This document shows positions 17,823 to 26,740 of a stretch of 64,000 nt of DNA, in pieces. A model generated the notes under the pieces. That model was not told the DNA's origin. It saw nothing but the letters and a program-made list of their open reading frames with translations, and did no database searches. The stretch lies in assembly GCF_009857475.1 (NCBI RefSeq), contig NZ_WWCJ01000006.1:1-64000 (forward strand), in the 5' to 3' direction. This DNA is from Pseudoduganella guangdongensis (GTDB lineage Bacteria > Pseudomonadota > Gammaproteobacteria > Burkholderiales > Burkholderiaceae_D). The number at the start of each line of letters is the position of its first letter. Position 1 is the first letter of the stretch. A program made the translations under genes and the position numbers.

Positions 17823-19233
17823 ATTCCTGCCTTCGCTGGGGCGGTGTTTGCGCGCAGGCGCGTCCACCGCCCTTTTCCGTTCGCCGCGCTGGGCCGCCCT
17901 GGGGCTGGCCTACGGCCCGGGAGCGGGTGTAGTGGCGGCCCTGGTGGCGCTGGTGCTGGCGCAGGCCGTGCTGTTCCAGCGCTACTATGTCGACGGCCCG
18001 GCCCTGTTCTACTGGCAGGCGGTGGCTTACGGCTGGCTGCCATTCGCCCTGCTGCCCTTCTACGCCCTGCTGCTGCGCGGCAGCGGCCCCTGCCCGCGCC
18101 CGGGCGCCGCGCCCAACCTGGCCATGCTGGCCACCCTGCTGCTGGCGCAAGTCTTCTGGCTCGACTTGTTCCTCGGCCTGAGCTTCCTCGGCCTGCTGTA
18201 CAGCGGCTCGGAACAATGGGCCGTGCGCCACCTGGGTCCTTGGGGCGCCTGGGTGTTGTGGGCCGTGCCGCATGGCGTGGCGATCCTGGCGCAACTGGTG
18301 CTGCTGGCGCGCGGCGGGCGTGGCCGGCGCTGGCCGCTGGCCCTGGCCGGCGGCATGATGGCCGGCGTGGTGGCGCTGGGCGTGGCGGCGCGCCAGCCCG
18401 ACTTCTGGTATCCCGAGAAGAACGCGCAGGCCGCCCAGGCCGACGACGACGGCGCCGGCCAGCCGGCGCGCTACCTGAAACTGACCGACGACTTGCTGGA
18501 GGCGCAGCCGGTGCTGCTGGCGCGCCAGCTGGCCGCCCTGGCGCCGCAGCGCCCGGGCCGCACCGATATGTACGCGCTGACCTTTGCGCCCTATGGCGAC
18601 GAGGTATTCCGGCGCGAGAGCCAGATGGTGGCGGAGGTGATGGCGGCGCGCTTCGATACCGGCGGCCGATCCCTGCAGCTGGTCAATCACCTCGACACCG
18701 CTAACACCCTGCCCTGGGCCACCGCGCCCAACCTGCGGCGCGCCATCCAGTCCGTGGCGCGCACCATGGACAAAGAGCAGGACGTGCTGTTCCTCTACCT
18801 CACTTCGCACGGCGCGCGCGACGGCCAGCTGGCGGCCAATTTCTGGCCGCTGGAACTGGCCGAACTCACGCCGGCCAAGCTGCGCGCCTGGCTGGACGAA
18901 GCCGGCATCCGCCACCGCGTGGTGGCGGTATCGGCCTGCTATTCCGGCAGCTGGATCGCACCGCTGGCAGGCGACGCCACCATGGTGATGACGGCGGCCG
19001 ATGCCGACCACACCTCTTACGGCTGCGGCTACAAATCGGAACTGACCTTCTTTGGCCGCGCCATGTTCGACGAGCAGTTGCGGCGCCACACGCGCTCCTT
19101 CGAACAAGCCCACGCCGCCGCGCGCGAGGTGATCCGCCTGCGCGAGATCGAGGCCGGCAAGGACGACGGCTACTCCAACCCGCAACTTTCCACCGGCCCC
19201 GCCATCCGCGCCAAGCTCGCTGCGTTTCAGTGA
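17809..19233 (+). CDS. Membrane-anchored C13-family (legumain-like) cysteine peptidase
   Basis: This protein of up to 474 residues has an N-terminal half with about five TM helices and a C-terminal C13 peptidase domain (about 220-474). The catalytic dyad is His in 'YLTSHGARDGQ' and Cys in 'VVAVSACYSGSW'. Legumain relatives cleave after Asn/Asp or act as transamidases. The domain probably faces the periplasm. The start is uncertain: TTG 17809 overlaps the lipoprotein stop by 14 bases, and no in-frame ATG precedes the TM region. The overlap suggests the lipoprotein is a partner or substrate. The 3' end overlaps the next gene by 7 bp. Confidence 0.85.
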   Translation: MSSNKFLPSLGRCLRAGASTALFRSPRWAALGLAYGPGAGVVAALVALVLAQAVLFQRYYVDGPALFYWQAVAYGWLPFALLPFYALLLRGSGPCPRPGAAPNLAMLATLLLAQVFWLDLFLGLSFLGLLYSGSEQWAVRHLGPWGAWVLWAVPHGVAILAQLVLLARGGRGRRWPLALAGGMMAGVVALGVAARQPDFWYPEKNAQAAQADDDGAGQPARYLKLTDDLLEAQPVLLARQLAALAPQRPGRTDMYALTFAPYGDEVFRRESQMVAEVMAARFDTGGRSLQLVNHLDTANTLPWATAPNLRRAIQSVARTMDKEQDVLFLYLTSHGARDGQLAANFWPLELAELTPAKLRAWLDEAGIRHRVVAVSACYSGSWIAPLAGDATMVMTAADADHTSYGCGYKSELTFFGRAMFDEQLRRHTRSFEQAHAAAREVIRLREIEAGKDDGYSNPQLSTGPAIRAKLAAFQ

Positions 19234-19709
19234 AGGTAGTCGGTAATAAAATACACCGCCGCCACTAGCGCGGTGATGACTCCGCTGATGCGCCACGTCT
19301 GCTTGTGCAATGCGATATGCAATTCCTCCTTGGTGGCTAAGGAATCCATCCGCGCGTTCACTCCCGCAAATACCTCCCGAATCTGAGCCAGACTAGAACT
19401 GATGCGCGCAACCTCCAGCTTAATCTGCGCAATGTCCGACTTAATCTGCGCAACATCCGCTTTGAGCTGGGCTACATCGACCTCAAGCACGCTCAGCCTG
19501 CGTTCCACTTCAGTGAGCCGTTTATTGATCTCGCCCGTATCCATGCTCAGGAAAAACGACACGCACGGCAACGTTTCACTTAGTCGCAAGGTGGCCGGCA
19601 GCAAGTGTTCCCGCAACTCGGGATAGCTGTCCATCAAGCGGTGCAATGCGGAAACGAGTTCCATTAGCGCATTGATGCACTCGGTCATTTCTTCGGCGGC
19701 GGTGCTCAT
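19227..19709 (-). CDS. Coiled-coil protein with C-terminal TM anchor
   Basis: This 160-residue protein has a helical N-terminal half, then heptad repeats at about 60-115 ('VDVAQLKADVAQIKSDIAQ', one 7-residue unit repeated about four times) and a C-terminal hydrophobic helix ('ISGVITALVAAVYFI'). This resembles DUF1640-like coiled-coil/TM proteins. Codon use is more AT-rich than in its neighbours, hinting at recent acquisition. A GGGAG ribosome site precedes the ATG. The role is unknown; an oligomeric membrane-tethered rod is the simplest reading. Confidence 0.75.
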   Translation of the reverse strand: MSTAAEEMTECINALMELVSALHRLMDSYPELREHLLPATLRLSETLPCVSFFLSMDTGEINKRLTEVERRLSVLEVDVAQLKADVAQIKSDIAQIKLEVARISSSLAQIREVFAGVNARMDSLATKEELHIALHKQTWRISGVITALVAAVYFITDYLH

Positions 19710-19766
19710 GACGAGCTCCCTGTATTAGATGTTGACAGGGTTTAGAGCAAGCCGCAGCGGGAAAGT

Positions 19767-20498
19767 TCAGTCGGAATTCAGGGCACGCAGCGAAATATCG
19801 TTGTGGCCGACGTCGGGCACCACGCGCAAGGTGGCGAGGCCGGGCCGGAAGCTGCGGTGCAGCGCTTCGCTGCTGGCGCGCGGGATCACGTCATCGTGTT
19901 CGGCGACCAGGAGGGTGGTGGGGGCGTTGACACTGGCCGCATAACGCGCCGACTCGTAACGGTCGCGCAGCAGCAGCCGCACCGGCAGCCAGCGGTAATG
20001 GTGGCCCGCCACCGCCGCCATGCTGTCATAAGGCGTGACCAGCACCAGCCGGTCCACCGCCCGCTCGCTGGCCAGGCGCGTAGCGACGCCGCTGCCCAGG
20101 CTGCGCCCGACCAGCGTCACTTGCGGATGGCGCGCCCGCACGTATTCGTACAGCGCCTGCGCATCGGCATGCAAGCCCTCCTCCGTCGGCGCGCCCGGCG
20201 TGGCACCGTAGCCGCGATAGTGCATCAGGTACAGCGACTGGCCGGGAAACACCGCCTGCAGCTCCGGCAGGCTGCCCGCCACCGCCTCCGCATTGCCGCC
20301 GAAATACAGCACCGCGCCCGGCCCCGGCAGCTCCAGCCGCGTGACGCCCACGCGCGTGCCGCCGCCCAGCGGCAACAGCTCGCCGCCGCTGAACTTCTGC
20401 GGGAAGTACAGCATGCTGCGCTGCTGGAAAAACACCAGCGCGCACACCGCGAGATAAGCCGCCAACAGCACTGCAAGAAGGGTCAGCACCTGGCGCAT
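19767..20498 (-). CDS. Membrane-anchored alpha/beta hydrolase (BEM46/ABHD-like)
   Basis: This 243-residue protein has an N-terminal TM anchor (residues 4-25) followed by 'QQRSMLYFPQ', the usual start of BEM46/YfhR-type hydrolases. The nucleophile elbow is GRSLGSG, the acid is in 'VAEHDDVIP' and the His in 'VPDVGHNDIS'. It lies 9 bp downstream of the polytopic membrane gene and is the last gene of the putative polysaccharide operon. It might deacylate or process the polymer or lipid carrier, but this is inference from position. Confidence 0.8.
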   Translation of the reverse strand: MRQVLTLLAVLLAAYLAVCALVFFQQRSMLYFPQKFSGGELLPLGGGTRVGVTRLELPGPGAVLYFGGNAEAVAGSLPELQAVFPGQSLYLMHYRGYGATPGAPTEEGLHADAQALYEYVRARHPQVTLVGRSLGSGVATRLASERAVDRLVLVTPYDSMAAVAGHHYRWLPVRLLLRDRYESARYAASVNAPTTLLVAEHDDVIPRASSEALHRSFRPGLATLRVVPDVGHNDISLRALNSD

Positions 20499-20507
20499 GA
20501 CGGCTCC

Positions 20508-21314
20508 CTACGCCCCCTCGTCGCCACGGCGCCAGCTCATGCCCCAGGAGTAGAGGGCGACGAACATCATCACGTCGAGGAAAATGCCGAAAACCAGGTA
20601 CAGCAGGGGCAGGAACAAGAGCGTCATGTGCTGCAGCACATAGGCGTGCAGCAGGTACTGCATCGGGAAGGCCAGTGCAAAATAGGCCAGCGTGCATACC
20701 GTCAGCCCGATCTTGCGCCACAGCGAAAAGGCGAACACGTAATAGGTCAGCCCCAGCCCCCACGGCAACATGAACAGGAAGATCAGCGCCATCGACAACG
20801 CGTCGCCCAGGTAGCGCGGCGCGTCGTAAGGAAAGTCGTTGGGGAAGAAATGAAAGTACAGCAGCGCCGTCCCCTGCACCAGCAGGCAAGCGCGCAGGAT
20901 ATAGCGCAGCGGCAGGTAACGCTCGCGCGGCACCAGGCTGGTGGCCAGGAAGCCAAGCACAGTGCAGGCCAGCGTCACCCACCACAGGCGCGCGTCCGGC
21001 AAGCCGGCCGGCAGCAGCGGATACGGCAAATCCAGCCAGTAGGCGCCCAGGTCGAGCTGGCGCACCGCCACCACGCCGCCCGGCGCGATGCGCGGAATCC
21101 AGAACGCGAACAAATGGTGCCACAAGGCCAGGATGGGCGACAGGAGGCACAGCAGCGCAAGGGTGAACACGAGCGGCAGCGCCAGCGAACCAAGCAGGTT
21201 GCTGCGTTTGAGCTTGACCTGGTACATCGAGCGGTGCATGCGGATGGCCGACCCGCCAAAGCCGCGAAAACGCAGGTCGTCGATCTTACGCTGCAATACC
21301 TGCAACTGCTTCAC
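20508..21314 (-). CDS. Polytopic inner-membrane protein of the polysaccharide locus
   Basis: This 268-residue protein starts at GTG 21314 with AAGGAG upstream and only two bases after the YaiO-like stop. It has a basic cytoplasmic N-terminus and about six TM helices. I do not recognise a family. Its place between an outer-membrane barrel and a hydrolase, in the same operon as a GT2 synthase, suggests a role in polymer export or modification. No catalytic motif is visible. Confidence 0.7.
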   Translation of the reverse strand: MKQLQVLQRKIDDLRFRGFGGSAIRMHRSMYQVKLKRSNLLGSLALPLVFTLALLCLLSPILALWHHLFAFWIPRIAPGGVVAVRQLDLGAYWLDLPYPLLPAGLPDARLWWVTLACTVLGFLATSLVPRERYLPLRYILRACLLVQGTALLYFHFFPNDFPYDAPRYLGDALSMALIFLFMLPWGLGLTYYVFAFSLWRKIGLTVCTLAYFALAFPMQYLLHAYVLQHMTLLFLPLLYLVFGIFLDVMMFVALYSWGMSWRRGDEGA

Positions 21315-21316
21315 GC

Positions 21317-22102
21317 TCAGAACTCCTTGAACAGCGCTGCTTCCATGCCGCGCCGGTTGTAGTACGGGTTATGGTAAGCCTCCACGCGCAACTGGAAACC
21401 GTAGTCCTGGCCCAGCCACTTGCGCCAGGTCGCGCTGGCCACATTGCTGCGGAAGTTCACCAGCAAATCGGTGACGCCGGCGCCGATGTACTGGTAGGCC
21501 TCCTCACCCTGGTCGTAGCGCACCGCAATATACTGCTGCTTATTGTAGCCCCAGGTCGCGGCCACGTATTTGGCGTTGGCCATCACCCCGCCCGGATCGC
21601 TGCGGTTGATACGCATGCCGCCCTGCAGCACCAGCGCGTTCGGCAAGTACCAGGACAGGCCAACTAGCACGCTGCGGTCGCGGTGGCCGTCGCGCGCGTT
21701 GACCGCCGTCAGGCCGAGCGTAGCGACGACATTGCGCGCCGCGCCCAGCTTGCGGTTCAGCACAGCGTCGGCGCGCCCCTTCGGGTAGAAGAAGCTGCTG
21801 CCGTAGCTGGCGCCCAGGCTGCCGTACCAGTCGTCGTTGAATACGTGGGTCACGCCGGCCACCGCCAGCTTGCCGTGCGCGCCGAACTGACGCGCGTTGA
21901 CCAGGTCCGCATTCCACACCGTGGCCTCCGAAGTGCGCAGCGTGCCGCGCACGAACTGCTGGTTCCACTGCCCCAGGCCGTCGCTCAGGCTGTGGTGCAG
22001 CAGGCCCGCCTCCACGCTGCCGCTCTGCGCCAGCGCCGCGCCGCCCGCAGCCAGCCAAAGCAGCCCCACCAGCCAGCCAGTACGCACAATACCGTTAGCC
22101 AT
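21317..22102 (-). CDS. YaiO-like outer-membrane beta-barrel protein
   Basis: This 261-residue protein has a signal peptide (cleavage near ALAQS) and a run of alternating amphipathic strands ('VEAGLLHHSLSDGLGQWNQQ', 'WYGSLGASYGSSFFYPKGRAD', 'YIAVRYDQGEEAYQYIGAG') ending in Phe, as in the YaiO family of small outer-membrane barrels. YaiO is encoded beside a GT2 gene (yaiP) in E. coli. Here it overlaps the wecB stop by 8 bases (ATGGCTAA). It probably forms the outer-membrane exit for a polysaccharide. Confidence 0.8.
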   Translation of the reverse strand: MANGIVRTGWLVGLLWLAAGGAALAQSGSVEAGLLHHSLSDGLGQWNQQFVRGTLRTSEATVWNADLVNARQFGAHGKLAVAGVTHVFNDDWYGSLGASYGSSFFYPKGRADAVLNRKLGAARNVVATLGLTAVNARDGHRDRSVLVGLSWYLPNALVLQGGMRINRSDPGGVMANAKYVAATWGYNKQQYIAVRYDQGEEAYQYIGAGVTDLLVNFRSNVASATWRKWLGQDYGFQLRVEAYHNPYYNRRGMEAALFKEF

Positions 22103-23255
22103 GCATGCTCCGGGTCAGGATATCCTTGATGCGGTCCGCCGCGTAGCCGTCGCCGAAGGGGTTGATGGCGTCGCACATGGCCTGGTAGGCCGCCGGGTTG
22201 TCGCGCAACTCGCCCACCGCATTCAGGATGGCGGCGCTGCTGGTCCCGATCAGGCGGCCGCCGCCACTGCTCACCAGTTCCGGGCGCTCCGTCGCTTCGC
22301 GCAGGATCAGCACCGGCACGTGCAGGCAAGCCGCCTCCTCCTGGATGCCGCCGGAATCGGTCAGCACCAGCCAGGCGCGCTTGAGCAGGTTGAGGGTGGT
22401 CGAATAGCTCAGTGGGCGGGTCAGAAAAATACGCGCAGCCACTTCCTCCGGCAGGTCGGCGAACACTTCATCGACCGTGGCGCGCACCTTGGGATTGCTG
22501 TGCACCGGCCACACGATGACGACCTTTTCGTCGGCTATCAGGATCTTGCGCACCGTGCTGGAAATCGAGAGCAGCGGGCGCCCCAGGTTCTCGCGCCGGT
22601 GCGCCGTGATGAACAGCAGGCGGCTGCCCGGCAGCATGTCGCGCAAGCCACGCAGCTGCAGGCCGCTCATTTCGTCCGGATCGGCCACCATTTCGGGATA
22701 CTCGCTGGTGGCCAGGCGCACTGCATCGACGATGGTGTTGCCCACCAGGTGGATGCGCGAATCGTCGATATTCTCGCGCAGCAGGTTCTGGCGCGCGTTC
22801 TGGGTCGGCGCAAAATGCCAGTCCGCCAGGCGCGCGATCAGCTCGCGGTTCTTCTCTTCCGGGAAGGGGTTGTAGCGGTTGTGCGAGCGCAGGCCCGCTT
22901 CCACGTGTCCGACCGGAATGCGCTGATAGAAGGCGGCCAGCGCCGCCATCGCCGCGCTGGCGGTATCGCCATGCACCAGCACCGCGCCCGGCTTGATCGA
23001 TTCGAACGCCGCGCCCAGTTTTTCCAGCAGCATCGCCGACAAATGGTGCAAGGCGTCCGAGCGGCGCTCCAGCGGCAGGCTGAAATCAGGCAGGATGTTG
23101 AAGAAGCGGTACATCGGGTCGGCCATGTCTTCGTGCTGGCCGGTGTGCAGCAGCAGCGGCTCGAGGCCATTCTGTTTGAGCGCGTAATACACGGGCGCCA
23201 TTTTGATGATCTCGGGCCTGGTGCCCATGCAAAGGAGGATGGTTTTTTCGCTCAA
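22095..23255 (-). CDS. wecB: UDP-N-acetylglucosamine 2-epimerase (non-hydrolysing)
   Basis: This 386-residue enzyme interconverts UDP-GlcNAc and UDP-ManNAc. Family motifs are 'CMGTRPEIIKMAPV' at the start, 'GHVEAGLRS', 'TAHRRENLG' and 'LTDSGGIQEEA'. I chose the TTG at 23255 because AGGAAG sits five bases upstream. It follows the bactofilin-like gene by 14 bp and overlaps the YaiO-like gene. Its presence in a GT2 operon indicates that the polymer contains ManNAc or a derivative. No wecC dehydrogenase is adjacent. Confidence 0.93.
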   Translation of the reverse strand: MSEKTILLCMGTRPEIIKMAPVYYALKQNGLEPLLLHTGQHEDMADPMYRFFNILPDFSLPLERRSDALHHLSAMLLEKLGAAFESIKPGAVLVHGDTASAAMAALAAFYQRIPVGHVEAGLRSHNRYNPFPEEKNRELIARLADWHFAPTQNARQNLLRENIDDSRIHLVGNTIVDAVRLATSEYPEMVADPDEMSGLQLRGLRDMLPGSRLLFITAHRRENLGRPLLSISSTVRKILIADEKVVIVWPVHSNPKVRATVDEVFADLPEEVAARIFLTRPLSYSTTLNLLKRAWLVLTDSGGIQEEAACLHVPVLILREATERPELVSSGGGRLIGTSSAAILNAVGELRDNPAAYQAMCDAINPFGDGYAADRIKDILTRSMHG

Positions 23256-23269
23256 TTCTGCTTCCTGTC

Positions 23270-24367
23270 TCAGCCCACATTTCCAGCGGGAGCTACGTAG
23301 CCCAGCTCCCGCGCCCACACGGTGCCATGCACCACCGCACCCTCGCGCACACGGATTTCATTTGCCGTCGCCGTGGTTTCCACGGCCAGCGATCCAAGCA
23401 CCGTGCCGGCCTCGATCGCGATTGTCTGTTCGCACACCAGCGGTCCGCCGATCACGCAGCCGGCGCCGATGGTCATATTGCCACTGCAAACCAACGCACC
23501 GTCGATGCGCGCGCCGGCCTGCACCACCATGTCGCCGTGGCACTTGATGCTGCCTTCGACCCAGGCCTGGGCGCCGACCGCCATGCTGCCGCGCGCCACC
23601 AGGCTGCCGGCGTGGTGCGCGCGCTCTGGCAGCGCCCAGTCGCCACCCAGCAGCCAGCGCCCGGCCGCGTCGTCCAGCAAATGGTCGGGACGTTGCAGCG
23701 GCGTGTGCTGCCACGCCGCGACCGGCGCCGGTACGGTGCCGGCCGGCGCAGTGTCGCCGAAGCGGATGGTCGGCGCGTGCATGCGACCGAAGCGGGTGTC
23801 GCCGTGGAGCACCAGCTCGCGCTCGGCCGAGACGCGCCCGAACAAGCGGCTGCGCGCGCCGGCCACCAGGCGGTGGTCGCTGTGCGCCCAGCGCAGCACG
23901 TCGCAAGCCGCACCCAGCACGATGTCGCCCCCGGCCAGCAAAGCGCGGAAGGAATTACCGTCGCCGCAGCGGATATCGGCGCGCGCGTACACCTCTTTCT
24001 CGTAAAGCGTGCCGCCGCCCAATTGCAGTCCGGCCGCCCCCAGCAGCAACACGTCCACTGACTGGCCGGGTGCCTGCGGTGGCATGGCCGGCACGCCGGC
24101 AGCGCCGATCAGCTGGTAGGCGTCGCCCGTGTCCAGCCGTCCCAGGCGCGGCGCCGCGCTGGCGGCCGCCTCGTCCAGGGCCTGGGCGAAGCGCGCCGTC
24201 ACGAATTCATGGAACCGCTTGGCGAAATGCGTGATATTGCCGTCGTGCTCGCGCACCACCCGCAGCGGCAACGCATCGCGCTTGAGGCGCCACTCCAGCA
24301 GCGCCGGCAGCAACGGCAGTATGAACAGCAGCGCCAGGCTGGCGAAGAACAAAACGGTCCAGCTCAT
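23270..24367 (-). CDS. Membrane-anchored bactofilin-like (polymer-forming) protein
   Basis: This 365-residue protein has an N-terminal TM helix (residues 3-25), a middle region of unclear fold and a C-terminal right-handed beta-helix of repeated short strands ('GSMAVGAQAWVEGSIKCHGD', 'IDGALVCSGNMTIGAGCVIGG'), the pattern of bactofilin/polymer-forming domains. Its ATG overlaps the GT2 stop as ATGA. Anchored bactofilin relatives can scaffold envelope machines. Here it may organise the glycosyltransferase complex. The function is inferred. Confidence 0.75.
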   Translation of the reverse strand: MSWTVLFFASLALLFILPLLPALLEWRLKRDALPLRVVREHDGNITHFAKRFHEFVTARFAQALDEAAASAAPRLGRLDTGDAYQLIGAAGVPAMPPQAPGQSVDVLLLGAAGLQLGGGTLYEKEVYARADIRCGDGNSFRALLAGGDIVLGAACDVLRWAHSDHRLVAGARSRLFGRVSAERELVLHGDTRFGRMHAPTIRFGDTAPAGTVPAPVAAWQHTPLQRPDHLLDDAAGRWLLGGDWALPERAHHAGSLVARGSMAVGAQAWVEGSIKCHGDMVVQAGARIDGALVCSGNMTIGAGCVIGGPLVCEQTIAIEAGTVLGSLAVETTATANEIRVREGAVVHGTVWARELGYVAPAGNVG

Positions 24368-25854
24368 TGCCCGTCCTCCGGTTTGCGGTAGCGCTCCGTC
24401 TTGTCCCACGCCATCTGGCGCTTGAATAGCCAGTCGAACACCACCTGGTTGAAGGTGGCGATGGAAATCGCCAACAGGCTGACCAGGAAACCGAAATAAT
24501 TGAGCGGCATCAGGCGGATGCGCTGGCGGCTGCCATCCAGGTAGACGGCGGCGCCGATTTCAAAGAAGGCGGCAAAATTGCCCAGCGCGCTGTAGGACAT
24601 CAGGCAGAACAAGGCCAGCACCCCGTTCAGCCAGTGGTTGGCATCAAGGTAGAACAGCAGGATCGCCAGGCCCCAGCCGGCCAGCAGGATGGGCGACATG
24701 GCGAACACGCCGAGCAGCAGCAGCCCGTCGAATTTTTCGCGCCACGACACCTTGTCGCTGCCCAGCAGCGCGCCGGCATAGCGGAAGGCGGCCTGGTTGT
24801 GCCCTTTCGACCAGCGCATGATCTGGCGCACGCGCACCGGCCAGGTTTCCGGCACTTCCTCGTAGCATTCGGAGCGGTTCTGGTAGGTGGTCTTCCAGCC
24901 GCGCAGCAGCAGGCGGTAGGTCAGGTCGGTGTCCTCGGCCAGGGCGTCGTCGCGCCAGCCGCCGATCGCCTCCAGCGCGGCGCGACGCACGCCGCCCACG
25001 GTGCCGCCGTACTGCGGCACCAGCGCCATATTCATGCGCGCCTGCTGGTCGACCTGGTAGCCGCCGGAACGCTCCATGTCGAGCAAGCGTGTCAGCAGGT
25101 TGTTGCCGGTGTTGAGCGGCACCACGCGCCCCATCACGGCCCCGATTTCGGGATCGAAGAACGGCGCCACCAGTTGCCGCAGCAGGCCGCGTCCCGGCAC
25201 GTAGTCGGCGTCGAACACGATCAGGATGTCGCTGTCGACCCGCGCGGTGGCGTCCTTCAGCGCGGCCGCCTTGCCCGGCTTGCCTTCGCTGCGATGGAAG
25301 GGCGTGATGCGGCCTGGGTGGCGCGCGGCGATCTCGTCGATGATGCGGCGCGTGCCGTCGGTGGAGCGGTCGTTGACGGGCATGATGCGCAGGCGCTCGC
25401 GCGGATAGTCCACCTCGAGCAAGGCGCCTAGCGCGTCGGCGATCACGGCCTGTTCGTTGTGCGCGGCCACCAGCACGGTCACGCTCGGCCAGTTGCCGCT
25501 GCTGACATCCAGATAGGGGTGGCGCTGCGCACCGAACAAGCGGTTGAAGGTGAAGGCGTAATGGCGCACAGTGTAGACCAGCACCATCAGGATCACGGCC
25601 CACAGCAGGTAGAGCAGGACGCGCAGCGTGGCGTCGCTCAGCACCCCGTGCCGTGAACTGGGCCGGTCGTGGATGCCGATCCAGTTGCTGTTGTGCGCCT
25701 TCGGGTGCAGTGCCGACGTCGGGTCGAGGCTGAAGGCTGGCGCTGCCGCAGCTGCCGGTGTTGGCGCCGGCGCGGCCCAGGCGGACGCGAGGGAAAGCCA
25801 GCATGCAACCAGCAAGGCCAGGAACCGCAGCGTACAACGGCGTCGTTCGGTCAT
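24364..25854 (-). CDS. Processive family-2 glycosyltransferase (polysaccharide synthase)
   Basis: This 496-residue inner-membrane synthase has an N-terminal signal-like helix, a TM ('LLYLLWAVILMVLVYTV'), a GT-A catalytic domain with 'VTVLVAAHNEQ', 'VNDRSTDGT', the metal-binding 'VFDADYVPG', the acceptor-site 'LAEDTDLTYRL' and QIMRW matching the Q-x-x-R-W box of processive synthases (BcsA, PgaC, NfrB), then several C-terminal TMs. No PilZ or GIL domain is visible. An in-frame ATG at 25893 is an alternative start. It follows the hydroxylase gene closely and is coupled to the bactofilin-like gene. Confidence 0.9.
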   Translation of the reverse strand: MTERRRCTLRFLALLVACWLSLASAWAAPAPTPAAAAAPAFSLDPTSALHPKAHNSNWIGIHDRPSSRHGVLSDATLRVLLYLLWAVILMVLVYTVRHYAFTFNRLFGAQRHPYLDVSSGNWPSVTVLVAAHNEQAVIADALGALLEVDYPRERLRIMPVNDRSTDGTRRIIDEIAARHPGRITPFHRSEGKPGKAAALKDATARVDSDILIVFDADYVPGRGLLRQLVAPFFDPEIGAVMGRVVPLNTGNNLLTRLLDMERSGGYQVDQQARMNMALVPQYGGTVGGVRRAALEAIGGWRDDALAEDTDLTYRLLLRGWKTTYQNRSECYEEVPETWPVRVRQIMRWSKGHNQAAFRYAGALLGSDKVSWREKFDGLLLLGVFAMSPILLAGWGLAILLFYLDANHWLNGVLALFCLMSYSALGNFAAFFEIGAAVYLDGSRQRIRLMPLNYFGFLVSLLAISIATFNQVVFDWLFKRQMAWDKTERYRKPEDGQ

Positions 25855-25902
25855 CGAATAATGCTCGGCAGGATGGCAACGGAAGTTTGCCATTCTAGCA
25901 AA

Positions 25903-26724
25903 TTAACTTTCAGTCCGGTCAACATTACCAGCCTTCGACGCCGGCAGGAAGGGATCAGCCAGCTGGCCTGGCAGCGTGTCGGCCACCGGCGTCTCGCTGC
26001 CATACTCGGCAGGCCAGCTGCGCGGCAGGTAGTGCGTGCCGAACAAGCGATCCAGCAGCGGCAGCATGGCGGCGAAATTACGGTCGACATGGTCGCGCCG
26101 GGTATGGTGCCAGTGGTGGAAGGCCGGCGTCGACAGCAGCCACTCCAGCGGCCCGAAACGGACGCGCAGGTTGGAGTGGATGAAGAAGCCCCACAGCGTG
26201 CCGACCAGGATCAGCGCCACCGGCGCCGCGCTGCCGGCCGCCGTCGGCCCCGCCAGGCCCAGCACATACAACGGCGTCAGGCTGCACATGCGGGTAAACA
26301 GCAGGTCGACCGGATGGGCGCGCGTATTAACCAGGAAGTAGATATGCGTCGGGCTGTGGTGCACCGCATGGAAACGCCACAACAGCGGCCAGCGGTGCGC
26401 CAGGCGATGTGCCCAATAGGCGCCCAGTTCGCCGATCACCAGCACCAACAGCAGGCGCGGCGCCAGGGGCAAGCCGCCCAGCGTGGCCGGCAGCCAAGCC
26501 GGCAGCAGCGCGCCGGCCAGTTGCGCCGCCAATGCCAGCGGCAGCGCCAGCACAATCATCGGCAGCAGGCTGTTGGCGAAATAGTAGAACAGGTCGTCCC
26601 CGCGCAGCGCCTTGCCGCCAGGCGCCTGGCGTAGCGCAAAGTAGCGCTCCAGCGGCAGGAAAATGGCGCACAGCACGCACAGCCAGAGCGCCAGCCGCAG
26701 GGCCTGCAGTGCGATCAGGGTCAA
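25903..26724 (-). CDS. Sterol desaturase/fatty acid hydroxylase superfamily protein
   Basis: This 273-residue membrane di-iron oxygenase has four or more TMs and the histidine boxes HRLAH, HAVHH and HHWHH required to bind the metal pair. Family members hydroxylate or desaturate lipids. The start appears to be TTG 26724 with AGGCC upstream, 16 bp after the PEP-CTERM gene stop, so it is likely in the same transcript. Within this locus it may modify a lipid carrier or membrane lipid, but the substrate is unknown. Confidence 0.88.
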   Translation of the reverse strand: MTLIALQALRLALWLCVLCAIFLPLERYFALRQAPGGKALRGDDLFYYFANSLLPMIVLALPLALAAQLAGALLPAWLPATLGGLPLAPRLLLVLVIGELGAYWAHRLAHRWPLLWRFHAVHHSPTHIYFLVNTRAHPVDLLFTRMCSLTPLYVLGLAGPTAAGSAAPVALILVGTLWGFFIHSNLRVRFGPLEWLLSTPAFHHWHHTRRDHVDRNFAAMLPLLDRLFGTHYLPRSWPAEYGSETPVADTLPGQLADPFLPASKAGNVDRTES

Positions 26725-26740
26725 GGCGTGGCCTGCGCGC

